Shown: piece after piece, positions 26,448 to 35,179 of the stretch
Numbering within the stretch: position 1 is the first letter of the stretch
Layout of the letters: each line of letters opens with the position of its first letter
NCBI RefSeq assembly: GCF_016863655.1
Contig: NZ_BOPH01000022.1
Span: 186,001-250,000, forward strand
Reading direction: 5' to 3'
Origin: Virgisporangium ochraceum
GTDB lineage: Bacteria > Actinomycetota > Actinomycetes > Mycobacteriales > Micromonosporaceae
Length of the DNA stretch: 64,000 nucleotides
Program-made: the position numbers and the translations under genes
The notes under the pieces: model-generated
The model's input: only the letters and a program-made list of their open reading frames with translations
Database searches by the model: none
What the model was told of the DNA's origin: nothing

Positions 26448-27013
26448 CTCTCTTCCGCGTCGGCGAGGAGCAGGTACAGCTTGCGGCGGGTCTCGGCCAG
26501 CAGCGTGCCCGCGGCCTCGACCTGGGCCGCCGTGCCGGTACGGGCCACCTGGCGCGCGGCGGCGTGTACCTGTTCGAGCGCGTCGCGCAGGTCGATCCCG
26601 GCTCCTTCGCCCTCGAAGGGTCCGAACGGGTCGCCCGGGTTGGCGGCGACGTGCTCGCGGCCGACGTCGGTGAGCGTCGCGAGCTTGCGCCCGGCGCTCG
26701 CGGTGAGCGTGAGCAGGCCCTCGTCCTCGAGCTGGCTGATCGTCGGGTAGATCGCGCCCGGGCTGGGCTGCCAGCGCCCACCGGTACGGTCGGCGATCGC
26801 CTGCATGAGCTGGTACCCGTGCATCGGCTCGTCGTTGAGCAGCAGCAGCACGGCGGAGCGGACGTCGCCGCGGGGCACCCGGCCCCGGCCGCGGTGGCCG
26901 CGGAACAACTCCCGGCGGGCCTCCCGCAGCCGGTGGCCGGGGTGCTCGGGGAACTCGTCGTGGTGGTGGCGGCGCGGGAACCGCGCCCTCGCTTCGCGCA
27001 GATGCGCGTCCAT
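26444..27013 (-). CDS. PadR-family transcriptional regulator
   Basis: I use the ATG at 27013 (189 residues), which has GAGAG about eight bases upstream; ATGs at 27028 and 27064 are also in frame but overlap the probable promoter. The PadR winged helix is clear (LLLLNDEPMHGYQLMQAI, SPGAIYPTISQLEDEGLL, TLTDVGREH). A Arg/His-rich segment precedes it, and a helical dimerisation tail follows. PadR proteins typically repress stress or efflux genes. Here it is autoregulated probably through the palindrome at 27033-27050; no obvious target besides itself is adjacent. Confidence 0.88.
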   Translation of the reverse strand: MDAHLREARARFPRRHHHDEFPEHPGHRLREARRELFRGHRGRGRVPRGDVRSAVLLLLNDEPMHGYQLMQAIADRTGGRWQPSPGAIYPTISQLEDEGLLTLTASAGRKLATLTDVGREHVAANPGDPFGPFEGEGAGIDLRDALEQVHAAARQVARTGTAAQVEAAGTLLAETRRKLYLLLADAEES

Positions 27014-27032
27014 GAAGATATCTCTCATGGCA

Positions 27033-27050
27033 GTAACGATATATCGGTAC
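27033..27050. promoter_or_regulatory. palindrome upstream of padR
   Basis: GTAACGATATATCGGTAC is an inverted repeat with 16 of 18 positions symmetric and a perfect CGATATATCG core. It ends 20 bases before the chosen start and overlaps the likely promoter, as expected for PadR autorepression. Confidence 0.65.
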
Positions 27051-27070
27051 TGTGCCATCGTCAACCATGG

Positions 27071-27952
27071 TTACCGGCTTCCCAGGACGCGGTTTTCCCC
27101 CTTGGCGGACCGGTAGGCCTCGCCGGCCATCGTCAGCAGGTCGGCCAGGTGGTGGGGAACGTCGTCGCGCCACCACGCGAGGCGCACCGGGACCGCCGGT
27201 GCTCCGCGTAACGGGCGGTACGCCACCCCGGGCCGCGGGTTCTGGTGGGCGGTCGCTTCCGGGGTGACCCCCACCGCCTGGCCCGCCGCGATCAGCGTCA
27301 GCCACTCGTCGACACCCCGCGTGGTGCGCACGGTCGTCGGCGTCGGGCCCGGGTGCCACAGGTCCAGCGTGGTCGTTCCGGTGCGCTCGTCGATCGCGAT
27401 CGTGTACGGGGCCAGGTCGGCCAGGCGCAGCGTCCGGCGTCGGCCGAGCGGTCCGTCGGTCGCCACCGCGGCCATGCGCCGCTCGGCGCCGACCAGCGCG
27501 GTGTCGAAGCGGACGTCGTCGAGGGGACGGCGTACCACGGCGACGTCCGCCGCCCCCTCCGCGAGGCCGGCGGTCGGCGTGCCCGACTGGACGAACACCA
27601 GCGGCGTCCGTGGATGCGCGGCGGCCCACCGCTTCTGCACCCGGCGGGTGTGCCGGCCGAGCGCCGCCCACGCGTACCCGACCCGCAACTCGGCGCGGTC
27701 GGCGATGCGTCGCAGCAGCGCCACCTCATCGAGCACCCGCCGGGCGTGGGCGAGCACCTGCGCGCCCGTGCCGGTGAGGCTCACGTGCCGGGTGGTCCGC
27801 TGGAGCAGCCGGACGCCGAGGGCCGCCTCCAGCGTCGCGATGGTCCGCGACACCGTCGCCTGCGACACGCGCAGCCGGTCGGCCGCGTCGGTGAACGTCC
27901 CCTCGTCCACGACCGCGACGAGCGTACGCAGGTGGCGCAGTTCCAGATCCAT
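27071..27952 (-). CDS. LysR-family transcriptional regulator
   Basis: The ATG at 27952 starts a 293-residue LysR protein: HTH in residues ~1-60 (LELRHLRTLVAVVDEG, RVSQATVSRTIATLEAALG) and a substrate-binding domain with LRVGYAW and DVAVVRRPLDDVRFD. The gene is divergent from a DMT-family exporter 69 bases away, the usual arrangement for LysR control of an export gene. The gap contains repeated GCGTAT motifs that could be half-sites. Confidence 0.92.
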   Translation of the reverse strand: MDLELRHLRTLVAVVDEGTFTDAADRLRVSQATVSRTIATLEAALGVRLLQRTTRHVSLTGTGAQVLAHARRVLDEVALLRRIADRAELRVGYAWAALGRHTRRVQKRWAAAHPRTPLVFVQSGTPTAGLAEGAADVAVVRRPLDDVRFDTALVGAERRMAAVATDGPLGRRRTLRLADLAPYTIAIDERTGTTTLDLWHPGPTPTTVRTTRGVDEWLTLIAAGQAVGVTPEATAHQNPRPGVAYRPLRGAPAVPVRLAWWRDDVPHHLADLLTMAGEAYRSAKGENRVLGSR

Positions 27953-28021
27953 GCGTCCAGCGTATGAGTCCTGCGCGTCGCGTATTTCCGGTCCGGCCGT
28001 ACCGGCGCCGACACTCGGACC

Positions 28022-28921
28022 ATGACCCTCACCGCGGCCCCACCGGTACCCGCCGCGCGGACCCGGCGCGCGGCGTCGCTCGCCGGCCTCGCGACGGTGA
28101 CCGCGAGCGCGGCCAGCAACCAGGTCGGCGCCGCCGTCGGTGCGCACGCGTTCACCACCATCGGACCGGCCGGCGTCGTGGCGGTGCGCCAGTTCGTCGC
28201 GGCCGCGGTGCTGCTGCCGGCGGTGCGTCCCGACCTCCGCCGGTTCACGTGGGCGCAGTGGTGGCCGACGCTGCTCCTCGGCGCGGTGTTCGCGACGATG
28301 AACCTCAGCCTCTACACCGCCGTCGACCGCATCGGCCTCGGCCTCGCCGTCACGCTGGAGTTCCTCGGGCCGCTCGCCGTGGCCCTGGCCGGGTCACGCA
28401 CCCGCGTCGACCTCGCCTGCGCGGCCGGCGCCGGCCTCGGCGTGTACGTGCTGGTGCTGCCGGACCCGAGCAGCGACTTCGTCGGGATCGGCTGCGCGCT
28501 GCTCGCGGCCGGCTGCTGGGCCTCGTACATCCTGCTCAACCGCCTGCTCGGCGCCCGGCTGCCCGGCCTGCAGGCGACCGCGGCCGCCACCACGGTGGCG
28601 GCGCTGCTGTCGGTGCCGGTCGTGGTGCTGCTCGTCGCGCAGGGCCGGTTCACCGGAACCGCGCTGCTGTACGGGGCGGCCGCCGGCGTGCTGGCGTCGG
28701 TGGTGCCGTACGCCGCCGACCTCGTCGCGCTGCGGCGCGTGCCGACCCACGTGTTCGGGGTGGTGATGAGCGTCCACCCGGTGATGGCGGCGCTCGCCGG
28801 GCTGGTGCTGCTCGGCCAGGTGCTCGGGCTCCACGAGTGGCTCGGCATCGCGATGGTGGTCACCGTCAACGCGGTCGCGGTGGTCGTCCACCATCACCGG
28901 TCCTCTTTACCCGCCACGTAA
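28022..28921 (+). CDS. EamA/RhaT-family (DMT) membrane exporter
   Basis: The 299-residue protein has about ten membrane helices in two EamA repeats (~20-145 and ~155-295), with DMT features such as GPAGVVAVRQFVAAAVLLP and VPYAADLVALRRVPTHVFG plus VMSVHPVMAALAGLVLLGQ. Such carriers export amino acids, nucleosides or related metabolites. The divergent LysR gene is its probable regulator. Confidence 0.9.
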   Translation: MTLTAAPPVPAARTRRAASLAGLATVTASAASNQVGAAVGAHAFTTIGPAGVVAVRQFVAAAVLLPAVRPDLRRFTWAQWWPTLLLGAVFATMNLSLYTAVDRIGLGLAVTLEFLGPLAVALAGSRTRVDLACAAGAGLGVYVLVLPDPSSDFVGIGCALLAAGCWASYILLNRLLGARLPGLQATAAATTVAALLSVPVVVLLVAQGRFTGTALLYGAAAGVLASVVPYAADLVALRRVPTHVFGVVMSVHPVMAALAGLVLLGQVLGLHEWLGIAMVVTVNAVAVVVHHHRSSLPAT

Positions 28922-28957
28922 TCGACACCGTCCACGGTGGACGCGAGGGTTACCGGC

Positions 28958-29320
28958 ATGACTGACGCACAGACCGCCGTGACGCGGTACCTGGACATGT
29001 GGAACGAGACCGACGCGGCCAAGAGGCGGGCCGTGGTCGAGGAGGTGTGCACGCCCGACGTGCGCTACGTGGACCCGCTGGCCGCGGTCACCGGCCACGA
29101 CGGGCTGAACGGCCTGATCGGCGCGGCTCAGCAGCAGTTCCCGGGGCTGACGTTCACCCCGGGCGGCGCGGCCGACGCCCACCACCAGCAGGCCCGCTTC
29201 ACCTGGCACCTGGGCCAGCCCGGCGGGGAGCCGCTGGCGATCGGGTTCGACGTCGTGGAGTTCGCCCCGGACGGGCGGATCGCCACCGTGCTCGGCTTCC
29301 TCGACAAGGTGCCGGGCTGA
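28958..29320 (+). CDS. SnoaL-like/NTF2-fold protein
   Basis: The ATG at 28958, 8 bases after a GAGGG, gives 120 residues with the SnoaL/NTF2 pattern: VTRYLDMWNETDAAKRRAVV, CTPDVRYVDPLAAVTGHDGL, and a C-terminal strand DVVEFAPDGRIATVLGFLD. The fold forms a small hydrophobic pocket. Members are enzymes or binding proteins of varied function; none can be assigned. It abuts the convergent LysR gene with no gap. Confidence 0.85.
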   Translation: MTDAQTAVTRYLDMWNETDAAKRRAVVEEVCTPDVRYVDPLAAVTGHDGLNGLIGAAQQQFPGLTFTPGGAADAHHQQARFTWHLGQPGGEPLAIGFDVVEFAPDGRIATVLGFLDKVPG

Positions 29321-30205
29321 TCAGCGCGCGGCGTCCTCCAGCTCCCGCGCGACCTCGACGGCGATGTCGATCGCCCGCGCCGCCAGCGGCGAGTGGGTGC
29401 GCCCCGCCTGCCACAGCAGGAAGATCTCGCGGGGCGCCAGCGCCGGCTCCAGCGGGTGCACGCTCAGCGTGGTCTCGTGGTGGACCGCGAGCCGCGGCAG
29501 CAGGGCCCAGCCGATCCCGGCCCGCACCATCGACATGATGGCCTCGTTGCCGACGGTGCGGAACACCACGCGCGGCCGCACGCCGGCCCGGGCGAGCTCC
29601 CGCTCGACCCGGGCCTGGTCGCACAGCGGCGGGTAGGTGACCAGCGGGGCGCCGTCGAGGTCGGCCAGGCGTACGGGACCGGGCGGGAACGTGCCCGGCC
29701 GGGCGACCAGCCGGTACGGGTCGTCGAGGAGCTTGTGGTGGGTGACGTCGCCGTCGACGCGCCCGTCGAAGAAGACAAGGTCGAGGTCGTCGAGGCGGGG
29801 CGGGTCGGTCTCCTCCTCGAACAGCCGGATCTCGCACCCGGGGTTGCCCTCGCGCAGCCGCTGCACGACCTGCGGGAGGAGCACGTTCGACACGCTCTGG
29901 AACGTGCCGAGGTCGATGCGCCCGTCGCCGGCCCGGAACCGGTCGACGGCGGTGGCCAGGCCGGCCGCCTTCGCCAGCAGGTCGCGCCCGTGCGCGAGCA
30001 CCACCGCGCCGAGGGGCGTGATGCGCACCCGTTTCGGCCCACCGGGCCGGTCGAAGACGGCGCCGCCGACGGCCTTCTCCAGCGCGGCGACCTGCTGGCT
30101 GATCGTCGACTGGGTGTAGCCGAGGCGGAGCGCGGCCCGTCCGAACGAGCCCTCGTCGGCGACCGCGGCGAACGCGGCGAGGTGGCGCAGCTCGATGTCG
30201 GTCAT
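29321..30205 (-). CDS. LysR-family transcriptional regulator
   Basis: The 294-residue protein has the LysR HTH (IELRHLAAFAAVADEGSFGRA, YTQSTISQQVAALEKAVGG) and an effector domain with GRIDLGTFQSVSNVLLP. It is divergent from an alpha/beta hydrolase gene, 84 bases apart, with a T-N11-A LysR box between, and most likely regulates that hydrolase and the following oxidoreductase. Confidence 0.92.
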   Translation of the reverse strand: MTDIELRHLAAFAAVADEGSFGRAALRLGYTQSTISQQVAALEKAVGGAVFDRPGGPKRVRITPLGAVVLAHGRDLLAKAAGLATAVDRFRAGDGRIDLGTFQSVSNVLLPQVVQRLREGNPGCEIRLFEEETDPPRLDDLDLVFFDGRVDGDVTHHKLLDDPYRLVARPGTFPPGPVRLADLDGAPLVTYPPLCDQARVERELARAGVRPRVVFRTVGNEAIMSMVRAGIGWALLPRLAVHHETTLSVHPLEPALAPREIFLLWQAGRTHSPLAARAIDIAVEVARELEDAAR

Positions 30206-30248
30206 GGCCGGAGTCTATCGGCAGATACGATCAACACAAGCACAGAGA

Positions 30249-30263
30249 ATCGCTTTTCGTGAT
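30249..30263. promoter_or_regulatory. LysR-type T-N11-A box
   Basis: ATCGC-TTTTC-GTGAT has 4 of 5 arm positions paired and contains the T-N11-A spacing typical of LysR sites, midway between the divergent lysR and hydrolase genes. Confidence 0.45.
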
Positions 30264-30289
30264 GCTGTTCGCGATCTAGCGTCTGTTCC

Positions 30290-31120
30290 ATGGCTTCCGA
30301 CGAGCAGGTTCTCGACATCGACGGCGTCCGCCTCTGCACGCAGACGTTCGGCTCCCCCGACGATCCGGCGGTGCTCCTGGTCCACGGCGCGTGCGCCTCG
30401 ATGCTGTGGTGGGAGGAGGAGCTCTGCGAGCGGATCGCGGCGGCGGGTCGCTTCGTGATCCGGTACGACAACCGCGACACCGGCCGCTCGACCTGGTACC
30501 CGCCCGGCCGGCCCGGCTACTCGATCGGCGACTTCGCCGCCGACGCGGTCGGGATCCTCGACGCCCACGGGATCGCGAGGGCGCACCTGGTGTGCCGGTC
30601 GATGTCCGGCGCGGTCGGGCTGATCGCGGGCGTCGACCATCCCGACCGGGTCGCCTCGCTGACGTTCGTCGCCGCGACCACCGGCGACCTCCCGTTCGGT
30701 GACGCGCAGATGCCGGCGGACCCCGACCCCACCGACGACCGCGCGGTGGTCGGGAACATCGTCGCGGTGCTGAAGGCGTACGCGGGCGACTCGCCGCACT
30801 TCGACGAGGCCGCCACGCGGGCCCGCGCCGAGCGCGACGTCGCCCGGACCGCCAACCTCGCCTCGGCGCTGACCAACCACTTCGCGATGGACTTCGACGG
30901 TCCGGTGAACGGCGGCTTCGGCGACATCCAGGCGCCGACGCTGGTGGTCCACGGCGAGCTCGACCCCATCTACCCGGTCGAGCACGGAATCGCGCTGCGC
31001 GACGCCATCCCGGGCGCCCGGCTGCTGACCCTGAAGGACACCGGACACGACCTCCCGGCACCGACGTGGGACGTGTTCGTGCCCGAGCTCGTCCGGCACA
31101 CCGCGGGTGGCGACCGGTGA
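30290..31120 (+). CDS. alpha/beta hydrolase
   Basis: The 276-residue protein has the fold's oxyanion motif VHGACASMLWW, RYDNRDTGRS, a nucleophile elbow LVCRSMSGAVG with Ser at 104, the acid in GELDPIYP and the catalytic His in KDTGHDLP. The elbow has Cys-Arg before Ser and Ser at the position usually Gly (canonical GxSxG), so it is unusual, though the triad seems complete. It overlaps the following F420-type oxidoreductase by 4 bp, so the pair may modify one substrate. Confidence 0.9.
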   Translation: MASDEQVLDIDGVRLCTQTFGSPDDPAVLLVHGACASMLWWEEELCERIAAAGRFVIRYDNRDTGRSTWYPPGRPGYSIGDFAADAVGILDAHGIARAHLVCRSMSGAVGLIAGVDHPDRVASLTFVAATTGDLPFGDAQMPADPDPTDDRAVVGNIVAVLKAYAGDSPHFDEAATRARAERDVARTANLASALTNHFAMDFDGPVNGGFGDIQAPTLVVHGELDPIYPVEHGIALRDAIPGARLLTLKDTGHDLPAPTWDVFVPELVRHTAGGDR

Positions 31121-31923
31121 AGGCGGCGATGTGGCTGCCGCTGTTCGACGAGCTCGCCGACCCGGCGCTGCTGGCGCGGCTCGCCGCGCGGGCCGAGGAG
31201 GCCGGCTGGAACGGGTTCTTCGTCTGGGACCACCTGCGTTGGCGGGCGCCGGTGCGGCAGGTCGCCGACCCGTGGATCACGCTGACCGCGATGGCCACCG
31301 CCACCGAGCGGCTGCGGCTGGGTCCGATGGTCACCCCGCTGGCGCGACGCCGGCCGGCGAAGCTCGCCCGCGAGACCGCCACGCTCGACCGGCTCAGCGG
31401 CGGCCGCCTCGTGCTCGGCGCCGGCCTCGGCAGCGACCGCTTCGGCGCCGAGCTGTCCGCGACCGGCGAGGAGGTCGACGACCGGCGGCGGGCCCGGATG
31501 CTCGACGAGGCGCTGGGCATCCTGACCGCCGCGTGGTCCGGCGAACCGGTGCACCACCACGGCGACCACTACACGGTCGACGGCGTCCGGTTCCTGCCCC
31601 GGCCGGCGCAGGAGCCCGGCGTACCGGTGTGGGTCGCCGGCTTCCCCGGTAACCCCCGGCCGATCCGGCGGGCCGTCCGGTACGACGGGTTCTTCCCGGT
31701 CAACCTCGGGAGCCCGGGCCGGGTCGCGGAGATCGCGGCCACCGTCGCCGGCCTCCGCGGCGGCGACACCCGCCCGTTCGACCTCGTCGTGGCGATCGCG
31801 CCGGGCACCGATCCGGCGCCGTACGCGGAGGCCGGCGCCACCTGGTGGCTCACCGACGTCGACCCCGCCGAGCTCACGCTCGACCGGGTCGTCGGGGTGC
31901 TCGAGGACGGCCCGGCGCGCTGA
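31117..31923 (+). CDS. LLM-class flavin/F420-dependent oxidoreductase
   Basis: A GTG at 31117 overlapping the hydrolase stop gives 268 residues of a luciferase-like TIM barrel: FFVWDHLRWRAP, TATERLRLGPMVTPLARRRP, ARETATLDRLSGGRLVLGAGLG, and PVWVAGFPGNPRPIRRA. This pattern suits F420-dependent members, and cofD at 18 kb shows the cell makes F420, but FMN use cannot be excluded. Substrate unknown. It is co-transcribed with the alpha/beta hydrolase. Confidence 0.9.
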   Translation: MKAAMWLPLFDELADPALLARLAARAEEAGWNGFFVWDHLRWRAPVRQVADPWITLTAMATATERLRLGPMVTPLARRRPAKLARETATLDRLSGGRLVLGAGLGSDRFGAELSATGEEVDDRRRARMLDEALGILTAAWSGEPVHHHGDHYTVDGVRFLPRPAQEPGVPVWVAGFPGNPRPIRRAVRYDGFFPVNLGSPGRVAEIAATVAGLRGGDTRPFDLVVAIAPGTDPAPYAEAGATWWLTDVDPAELTLDRVVGVLEDGPAR

Positions 31924-31966
31924 CGCCCGTCCCGTCGAAATGCTTTTCGATGCGATTCGACGATGC

Positions 31967-32989
31967 CTACCGGCGGCGCGCGACCCCCGTCGACTCGCGG
32001 ACGATCAGCCGGCCGGGGTGGCGGACCACACCGGTGGCGGCCTGGCCGTCGAGGGCGGCGAAGAGGTGACGCACGGCGGCGGCGCCCAGCTGCTCCAGGT
32101 TCACGTCGACCGTGGTGAGCGGCGGGCGGGACTCGGTGGCCAGCAGCTCCCAGTTGTCGTAGCCGACCACGGCCACGTCGTCGGGCACCGCCCGGCCGAA
32201 GTCGCGCAGCCCTTCGAGCACGCCGTAGGCGACCTGGTCGCTGCCGCAGAAGATCGCGTCGACGTCGGGCTGCGCCGTGAGCAGGGCGCCGAGCGCGTGC
32301 CGGCCCCAGCGCTGCGACCACTGGCCGTACAGCGGCTCGCCGGCCGGCTCGAGCCCGGCGGCGTCGAGCACGTCACGCAGCGCCGACGCCCGGTCGCGGG
32401 CGGCCCGGTAGGCCGGGTCGCCCGTGATGTGGGCGATCCGGCGCCGGCCCAGTGACACCAGGTGCTCGGCCGCCAGCCGCGCCCCACCCAGGTCGTCGGC
32501 GACGATCGACAGGTCGTCGGGGTCGTCGGACTCGCAGTAGACGTAGACCACCGGAACCGGGATGTCGCGGGTCAGCGACGGCCGCACGTCGTTGCGGTCG
32601 CCGACCACGATGAACCCGTCGACCTGCCGGGCCAGCAGGGTCCGGATGTAGTGGCGGCGGCGGATCGCGTCGCCGCGGGCGTCGCACAGCAGCACGCTCA
32701 TCTGCTCGTTGCCCAGCGCGTTCTCCGCGCCGAGCAGCACCGGGATGGTGAACCGGGCCGCCGACAGCTCGTCGGTGAGCAGGCCGATCGTGCGGGTGTT
32801 GCCGGAGATCAGCCCCCGGGCCAGGACGTTGGGCTGGAACGACAGCTCGTCGGCGGCCTGCAGCACCCGCTGCCGCGTGGCCGGCGCCACCTCGTCACGC
32901 GCGTTGAGCGCCTTGGACGCCGTCGCCACCGACACGCCCGCGCGCTTGGCGACGTCGGACAACGTCACCCCGGACCACTGCCGACCCAT
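31967..32989 (-). CDS. LacI-family transcriptional regulator
   Basis: The 340-residue repressor starts at the ATG at 32989 with GGGGAG before it. The LacI HTH (VTLSDVAKRAGVSVATASKA) and hinge (QRVLQAADELSFQPNVLARGL) are followed by a periplasmic-binding-protein-like sugar domain (NTRTIGLLTDELSAARF, DGFIVVGDR, FCGSDQVAYGVLEGL). It is divergent from a GH127 arabinofuranosidase gene. Perfect palindromes (CCGAAA-ACG-TTTCGG and CCGAAAAGGTTTTCGG) lie near each start. It probably represses itself and the glycosidase until an L-arabinose-containing sugar binds. Confidence 0.93.
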   Translation of the reverse strand: MGRQWSGVTLSDVAKRAGVSVATASKALNARDEVAPATRQRVLQAADELSFQPNVLARGLISGNTRTIGLLTDELSAARFTIPVLLGAENALGNEQMSVLLCDARGDAIRRRHYIRTLLARQVDGFIVVGDRNDVRPSLTRDIPVPVVYVYCESDDPDDLSIVADDLGGARLAAEHLVSLGRRRIAHITGDPAYRAARDRASALRDVLDAAGLEPAGEPLYGQWSQRWGRHALGALLTAQPDVDAIFCGSDQVAYGVLEGLRDFGRAVPDDVAVVGYDNWELLATESRPPLTTVDVNLEQLGAAAVRHLFAALDGQAATGVVRHPGRLIVRESTGVARRR

Positions 32990-33003
32990 CCACGCTCCCC
33001 GGC

Positions 33004-33018
33004 CCGAAAACGTTTCGG
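33004..33018. promoter_or_regulatory. LacI operator O1
   Basis: CCGAAA-ACG-TTTCGG is a perfect inverted repeat 14 bases before the lacI start codon. Confidence 0.75.
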
Positions 33019-33148
33019 CCCGTCGCCCTCCGGGCGACAAACCAGCGGCTGCCAGCATAGCGGCGCATGCACGGCTTCCGATCAAACAATTCCGGCGGCC
33101 GTCTCCGCCGGGCAGCCGCTGACACTGAAGCCCATCGATGCAAGCATT

Positions 33149-33164
33149 CCGAAAAGGTTTTCGG
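33149..33164. promoter_or_regulatory. LacI operator O2
   Basis: CCGAAAA-GG-TTTTCGG is a perfect 16-bp inverted repeat 44 bases before the GH127 start; its half-site CCGAAA is the same as in O1. Confidence 0.75.
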
Positions 33165-33208
33165 AGCCTTTCGGAGACCCGGAGCCGACCGCACGCCGGA
33201 GGCACCGT

Positions 33209-34871
33209 ATGACCGATTCCGTCGGGCCCGTGGTCCCGAGCAGTGGCACCCTCCGACCCGTCACCCTGACCGGTGCCCGCCTGACCGGTGGGTTCTGGGG
33301 ACGGCGGCAGTCCGTCAACAGCACCGAGACCCTCGCCCACTGCCTCGCCTGGCAGGAGAAGGAGGGCTGGACCGGCAACTTCACCGCCGCGCCGGCCGGA
33401 CGCCGCGGCCGGGAGTTCGCCGACTCCGAGATCTACAAGCTCGCCGAGGCGATGTGCTGGGACTCCGTCCGCAACGACCACGGCGAGCGGCTCGCCTACC
33501 TGACCGGGCTGGTGGAGGTCGGCCGGCGCGCCGCCGACCAGGTCTGCGCGGAGTTCGCCGAGGGCGCCAACCCCGGCATCTGCGGCCATCCGGAGATCGA
33601 GACCGGGCTCGTTGAGCTGTACCGGGCCACCGGCGAGGAGCGCTACCTCGACCAGGCCCGCCGCTTCGTCGGGCGGCGCGGGTACCGCAGCCTGCCCGAG
33701 CACGAGTTCGGCTGGGCCTACTTCCAGGACGACGCGCCCGTGCGCGGGGCCGAGGTGTTCCGCGGTCACGCCGTGCGCGCGCTGTACCTGGCGGCGGGCG
33801 CGGTCGACGTCGCGGTCGAGAGTGGCGACCGCGATCTGCTCAACGCCGTCCGCGACCAGTTCGACAGAACCATCGCGCGCCGCACCTACCTGACCGGCGG
33901 CATGGGGTCGCGGCACCTCGACGAGTCCTTCGGCGACGACTTCGTGCTGCCGGCCGACCGGTCCTATGTGAAGACCTGCGCGGGCGTCGCCACCGTGATG
34001 CTCGCGCACCGGCTGCTGCTCGCCACCGGCGAGACGCGCTACGGCGACATCGTGGAACGCGTGCTGTACAACGTGATCGCCACCGCGGTCGCTGACGACG
34101 GCCGCAGCTTCTTCTACGCCAACACGCTGCACCAGCGCACGCCGACGGCGGTCGTGCCGCCCGACCGTCCACAGTTGAGGTTCGGCACTGCCCAACGTGG
34201 GCCGGCTGCTGGCGGCGCTGGAGACGTACCTCGTCACCGAGACTGCCGCGAGGACGCAGCTGCACCAGTACGCCGACCTCGACGTCACCGCCGGCGGTCT
34301 CGGGCTGCGGGTGCGCACCTACTACCCCGACGACGGCGCCGTGGCCGTCACGGTGACCGACACCGTCCCGGCCGAACGCGAGCTGTCGCTGCGCGTGCCG
34401 GCCCGGGCCGCCGGCGCGACGCTCACCGAGAACGGCGCCACCCGGCCCGTCTCTCCCGGCCTGGTGCGCGTCGCCCGGCGGTTCACCCCCGGCGAGGTCC
34501 TGACCCTCGACCTGCCGGTCCGTCCACGGTGGACGGTCCCGGACCCGCGCATCGACGCGGTGCGCGGCTGCGTCGCCGTGGAAGCCGGTCCGCTCGTCAT
34601 GTGCGCGGAGTCGATCGACCTGGAGACCGGTCCCGACCCGGCCTCCACCGACCTCGACGCGCTCGCCGTCGACACCTCGGTCGCCCCCGAGGACGGCGCG
34701 GTGAAGGGCTGGCTCGTCCCGCCGGACGACCGCCCCTGGCCGTACGGCGAGCAGGTCACCGTCGACGGACCGCGGTCGCCACGCGTGGTCCCCCTCATCC
34801 CCTACCACCGCTGGGCCCGCCGCGGCCCGACCACCATGCGGGTCTGGCTTCCCACCACCCCGCCCCTCTGA
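33209..34871 (+). pseudogene. frameshifted GH127 beta-L-arabinofuranosidase gene
   Basis: The frame from 33209 reads 328 residues of a GH127 catalytic barrel (ARLTGGFWGRRQSVN, GWTGNFTAAP, ICGHPEIETGLVELYR, TYLTGGMGSRHLDESFGDDF) and then goes out of frame at about 34190. The family sequence resumes in the +1 frame as PNVGRLLAALETYL and continues to 34871 through the C-terminal beta domains. The family has CCPP-N or CCPTN exactly here; the join is consistent with an 11-base loss that removes the two catalytic Cys. In addition the zinc/catalytic Glu of the ETCA motif is Lys here (K255, YVKTCAG). I therefore regard the gene as inactive unless this is a sequencing error plus an unusual subfamily. 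Confidence 0.85.
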
Positions 34872-34885
34872 ATGGAGGTGACGCG

Positions 34886-35179
34886 ATGCCACGACGCCAC
34901 CTGGCATTCGCGTTGACAACCGTCCTCGTCGCCGCACTGTCCACCGTGCCCGCCCTCCCCGCCCGGGCCGCACAGACCATCGGGTACCCGTCGTTCACCG
35001 GCCCGGCCGTGCCGGCGCCGCCCGTCACGTCGGTCACCGGCAACACGATGCAGGCCATCTTCGACGCGGAGAGCGGTGGCACCGACTACTGGATGGACCG
35101 GCTGCTCGCGCGTCCCGGCAACGACCCCGCCGGAACGTGGCTCATGACCCGCGGTCGCGGCCTGTTCATGAAGCCCTGA
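34886..35179 (+). pseudogene. N-terminal fragment of a secreted protein
   Basis: An ATG at 34886 with GGAGGTG before it opens a 97-residue frame. It begins with a clear signal peptide (PRRHLAFALTTVLVAALSTV, cleavage after ALPARA) and continues TIGYPSFTGPAVPAPP, then SGGTDYWMDRLLARPGNDPA and TWLMTRGRGLFMKP before a stop. The sequence stops abruptly within what looks like a folded domain of a secreted enzyme, which I cannot name. Its last 43 bases overlap the next gene in another frame. I interpret it as the 5' remnant of a larger gene cut by a deletion near 35.17 kb. Confidence 0.6.
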
